Shown here piece after piece: positions 60,610 to 64,000 of a stretch of DNA of 64,000 nt (position 1 is its first letter; every line of letters starts with the position of its first letter). The DNA lies in the NCBI RefSeq assembly GCF_032854445.1, contig NC_088298.1, positions 21,477,295-21,541,294 on the forward strand. The letters are read 5' to 3'. Position numbers and translations under genes: made by a program. Origin of the DNA: Liolophura sinensis (Eukaryota > Mollusca > Polyplacophora > Chitonida > Chitonidae). The notes below the pieces were generated by a model. That model did no database searches. It was not told the origin of the DNA and saw only the letters and a program-made list of their open reading frames with translations.

Positions 60610-61150
60610 AACCTTTGAAATATGGGCTCTGGTCTGCTTGCATCAGTTATTGTTTTATTCTAACTAAATGTCTAAATGTCCTGTGGCCTGTTATTACATG
60701 ATTAGCTGTTCATTTAATGCCAATTATCCACTGCGACCTGGAAGACCATCCGCAATTATCAACAGATATTCCATTATATCTTATGTTTGTGTTAATATAC
60801 GTTAGTGTTCACCGCCCGAGAACATTTTACTTCCAACCGACGTTAAACCCAAGTACTCACTCCTGATGTGAACGATTTTGTTAGCTCTGAACAGCGATAT
60901 TATAGGTAATACAGCATAACAACAATTAAAACATACGTTTAATAAACCTTGAGTGCAATACTTTATCGTTACGTCTATTAATCTTGCATTCTTTTAAACG
61001 TGAACAGTTGGACAGTCAGAGGTAAAAACCCTGAATGCGGCCAAAAAGTCCCCGCATATTATCGGATATACGAGACAGCAGATGAACAGTCAAAATAAAA
61101 CCCCTAAATGCGGTCAATGTCAGTGTTGGGGAAATTTATCAGATCAACTT
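60610..61150. other. No gene recognised
   Basis: Two family E-like phrases (GTGAACAGTTGGACAGTCAG near 61001 and GATGAACAGTCAAAATAAAA near 61081) form a degenerate local duplication. Confidence 0.4.
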
Positions 61151-61154
61151 GTTA

Positions 61155-61397
61155 CACTCAAAAATTAATCTGTTAAGTTTAACAGAAAACCTGATGTTTT
61201 AGTGACGATAGAATGCATTCTGTTATTATAACAAAATAATGTGTCAAATTCAGCCTAATACCCTGTCTAATAAAATACTTATGTTGAACAAATAGAATAT
61301 GTATGTTATATTTAATGGAATAATCTTTTGCAGTCGCATAATACATTTTAGTATTACTCATACTGTCTGTTAAAATTAACAGATTAATTTTTGAGTG
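61155..61397. mobile_element. MITE family 1, intact
   Basis: 243 bp between TA dinucleotides. CACTCAAAAATTAATCTGTT and its inverted counterpart AACAGATTAATTTTTGAGTG match exactly over 20 bp except one base. Confidence 0.9.
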
Positions 61398-61715
61398 TAC
61401 TAGACATTATTTACAACAAAGTGAGGGAAAGTATTGCTTGAGAAATGGGGGACTATGACCGATAGATATGGTCTGAGCTGTCACTTGATTCAAACTAATG
61501 ATGAGTTATTACCTCATTAGGCAAACAATTATTTTTAAATACTGTAGGCCTATTTCATTATCACGTATTTTCATGTTGCTAACTTTACGAAATACCCCGT
61601 AGACGGTTCACTTCCACAACGGCTGTGTGGTTGCTGAGTGAAGGGAAGCAGGTGATTCCCAAAGAAAAAAAATCAGGTGAGAAAGCGCCAACAGTTTCAT
61701 TCCGACATTATCAAG

Positions 61716-62035
61716 AATCGTTGGGTTAGAGTGTCTGCCTTACATTCGAGAGACCTGTGATCAAACCCGGGTCGGGTCATAACTAAGACTTTAACAATGG
61801 CACTTGTTTCTGCCTCGCTTGGCCTTCAGCACTGAGAAGTTAGAGCAAGGAAAGGGGAGTAGTTGGTGTCAGTATAATGTCACAGGGTGAGATCATATGA
61901 TGTATTCGGCATGATACTTCAGTGGCGCACCACAACAAGACACTTTATATGTTCCGTACACACACCTAATGAATCATCGTCGTCATATGACTGAAAAAAA
62001 TGATCAGTTCGACGTAAAAACCCAAGTCTGCATAC
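61716..62035 (+). mobile_element. tRNA-headed SINE B, full length
   Basis: tRNA-like head GGGTTAGAGTGTCTGCC with GTGATCAAACCCGGG as B box, body GTGTCAGTATAATGTCACAG and GATACTTCAGTGGCGC, 3' domain CGTCGTCATATGACTGAAAA. Confidence 0.85.
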
Positions 62036-62039
62036 ATAT

Positions 62040-63045
62040 ATAAAATACATATTGTAATTACACCAGGACAAATGTTGATTAGAAGTTTTCAAAAATCATG
62101 TTTAAATAGGAAGGTTGTCTTTCCACTGCATGACGGAGGGACAGGTGAACTACTCGATTTATATATTTGAAAATACATGTTTCCATCGTTCAGTGTCGAG
62201 CATCATTTTAACTTTTCATTCAATATTGCGAGTCGAAAAAGGAACGCGCTATACTACTACGAGCCCGCAGTTACTTGTGTAGGTATGTCCAGCCTATTTC
62301 AACAACGGCTGATATCAGTCTTGTTGATCAGAGGCGGTGGATATGTTCTATGACTTCGCACACATACGTACACATTTACACAGAGAAATCCCTAATATCT
62401 AGTGTCAATTTCTGATCGATAAGACAGTTCTTCAAAGATGTGATAAAGAGCGAAATTGGCAGGTTTACAGAGAACTGAGGTTTTTGTTCGTTTGCGTTTA
62501 TTACTATGAACGTATTCCAGCACTTTGTGGCTCACTCATACACACTCAGCCTTTCTCTTTCTCTCTCTCTCTCTCATCTTCCCATCGGCTGTCGCCAATA
62601 TAAATGGCACCGAGCCAATATCGCTCGCCGCTCTTCTGAGTGGAGGGGGGAAAAAGCGATCGCCCTATTTCGACTCCCGTTCAGAAGACCTACAATAGCT
62701 ATCCTTATCAGCTGACAGAAATCTGATCGTAATTTTAACGTCTAAAGGCCCTTATTAGCTCCAAGTCATTTGTCTTCGCACACCCTCTCCAAAACACTTG
62801 AAATGGCGTCTTCAATGCTATATTAGACAATTCACGGCAATTTTCCCAGAAATGATAGCTGTAAAGGTTACATGTATTAAGCCGAACAGCGTCATCACTT
62901 ATCTATACACAGAGTTTAGTGTGGCAGCAGGTGAGCGTCGGTTACTGTTCACTGTCACTGAAATGAACTGAAAAGGAACTCACAGTTTAATGAGTGTTGC
63001 TGTACCGATCTTAGCCCTTCCAGAAGATATGTTAAACAATATATC
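62040..63045. other. No gene recognised
   Basis: A (CT)n tract at about 62553-62576, then a GC-richer stretch to 62700 (ATATCGCTCGCCGCTCTTCT, AAAGCGATCGCCC). A plus-strand CAGCAG|gtgagcg near 62931 looks like a donor but no exon could be built. Confidence 0.4.
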
Positions 63046-63050
63046 GCCTG

Positions 63051-63175
63051 CATTCAAAAAACTAATCTTTTAATGGAATGTCTGTTCTCTGAATGATGCT
63101 AGAATGTATTCCGTTATTATAACACAGTATCGTGTCATATGTTACATAATACCCAGTTAGTCTAATACAATGGTA
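63051..63175. mobile_element. MITE family 1, left half
   Basis: CATTCAAAAAACTAATC, GAATGATGCTAGAATGTATT and TTATTATAACACAGTATCGT; the right end is missing. Confidence 0.65.
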
Positions 63176-63184
63176 ATTCTGATG

Positions 63185-63280
63185 CTTAGTCTGATGTCGC
63201 CGAACATAAGAGGAATAGACCCGGTGTCAGTATAATGTGTCTGGTCGGGTGAGGTGTCTTCGGATTTTGCAGCATTTATT
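63185..63280 (+). mobile_element. SINE B body fragment
   Basis: CCCGGTGTCAGTATAATGTG and GGTGAGGTGTCTTCGG only. Confidence 0.5.
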
Positions 63281-63555
63281 TTATTTATCCGCTACTGATT
63301 CACCAAAGACTACGAAACACACAGTGTCCATGGGTAGTTAATTCTCACCAGGGTCCAGGTATATATGTCAAGTATACAAGTCTTCTCTATTTTCACTTAT
63401 TTCTGTGGTACAAAATCTTATCAATGCCATTAGTGTGGTAAATAGCTTAATATTAGCGTCCATTCTCACGAGGCTACACGATACGTTCATAAGGCCCCAT
63501 GCTAGTCCCGCGCCTGGGCCCGTGTTACCTCTCGTCTTCTGGCAACATATGATTC

Positions 63556-63668
63556 AGGGCCTAGTTTCATAAAGATTCCGGACATGTAGGATAATAGCAC
63601 ATATAATACAATGGTACGGTAATAGTGATGTACAAAATATCGTAGGCCACTTTGTGAAACTGGGCCCT
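63556..63668. mobile_element. Short MITE (family 3)
   Basis: AGGGCCTAGTTTCATAAAG at the left is the near-exact inverted counterpart of CTTTGTGAAACTGGGCCCT at the right; GTACAAAATATCGTA inside is the inverse of the phrase at 7324-7411. Confidence 0.75.
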
Positions 63669-63669
63669 A

Positions 63670-64000
63670 ACTGGTTTTCTTCATTGCTCAACTTGCTGCT
63701 GTTTCATTGGATGAGATATTCCCAGGGCAGTGGCGCTGAATTTAAAAGTTTAACCTGCTAGGGAGGGCGCAATCACTTGAGAATTTTCTTATCAGAAACA
63801 TAATTGTGCTCTGTTAGAATCTATGCTCGGAGAGTGCGTCTCGTTTACCCAGCGAGGGAATCTCTTCTAGATTTGACACAAGAATGTGAACAAAATGCAC
63901 CTAGGTAAACATGACGGGCAACACAATCATGACAGCCTTGAGGAGTGTAATTGACGCAGATTTTCCTTCTTCGGGAGGGGAATAATTTCGAAAATAAGAG
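63670..64000. other. No gene recognised
   Basis: Nothing identified to the window end. Confidence 0.4.

Overview
The window is animal nuclear DNA. It is intron-rich, has no operons, and is packed with short dispersed repeats. The commonest repeat is a tRNA-headed SINE with a conserved central domain and an (AAATA)n-type tail. It resembles the V-SINE-like elements I associate with molluscs and other lophotrochozoans. Together with the character of the one gene, this suggests a lophotrochozoan, most likely a mollusc. No database was searched, so the taxon is an inference.

One protein-coding gene can be assembled with confidence, on the minus strand from 52969 down to 13734. Eight exons join in frame through GT/AG splice sites into the C-terminal 516 residues of a receptor tyrosine kinase. 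In transcript order they are 52754-52969 (cysteine-rich ectodomain module with 4 Cys), 38701-38841 (6-Cys EGF-like module), 32946-33305 (transmembrane helix, juxtamembrane NPxY and glycine loop), 29171-29335, 27418-27536, 22310-22483, 21431-21589 and 13734-13952 (the rest of the kinase domain, tail and stop). The kinase is of the Trk/MuSK/ROR class and closest by eye to Trk. The ectodomain seen here is not the LRR/Ig plan of vertebrate Trk. The signal peptide and first exon were not found. They lie upstream of 52969 in unrecognised form or beyond the window.

A candidate 74-bp exon at 37964-38037 would, if spliced in, shift the frame and stop translation before the membrane helix, predicting a secreted receptor form. 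A second candidate (53318-53499) could be an alternative last exon.

The rest is introns and flanks. At 1-13.7 kb lie the 3' flank, two tandem arrays (an ~89-bp higher-order satellite and a 34-bp minisatellite), SINEs and a foldback element. At 13.9-52.7 kb are the introns, holding SINEs, a TA-flanked MITE family, a second MITE family with CTTAAGACTTAAG-type termini, a ~559-bp element with long inverted repeats, an 81-bp satellite and a CpG-rich islet at 35.5-36.1 kb. At 53-64 kb are the upstream flank or first intron, a 24-bp minisatellite, a second copy of the 81-bp satellite and more SINEs and MITEs. No rRNA, functional tRNA, CRISPR, viral or prokaryotic gene is visible.
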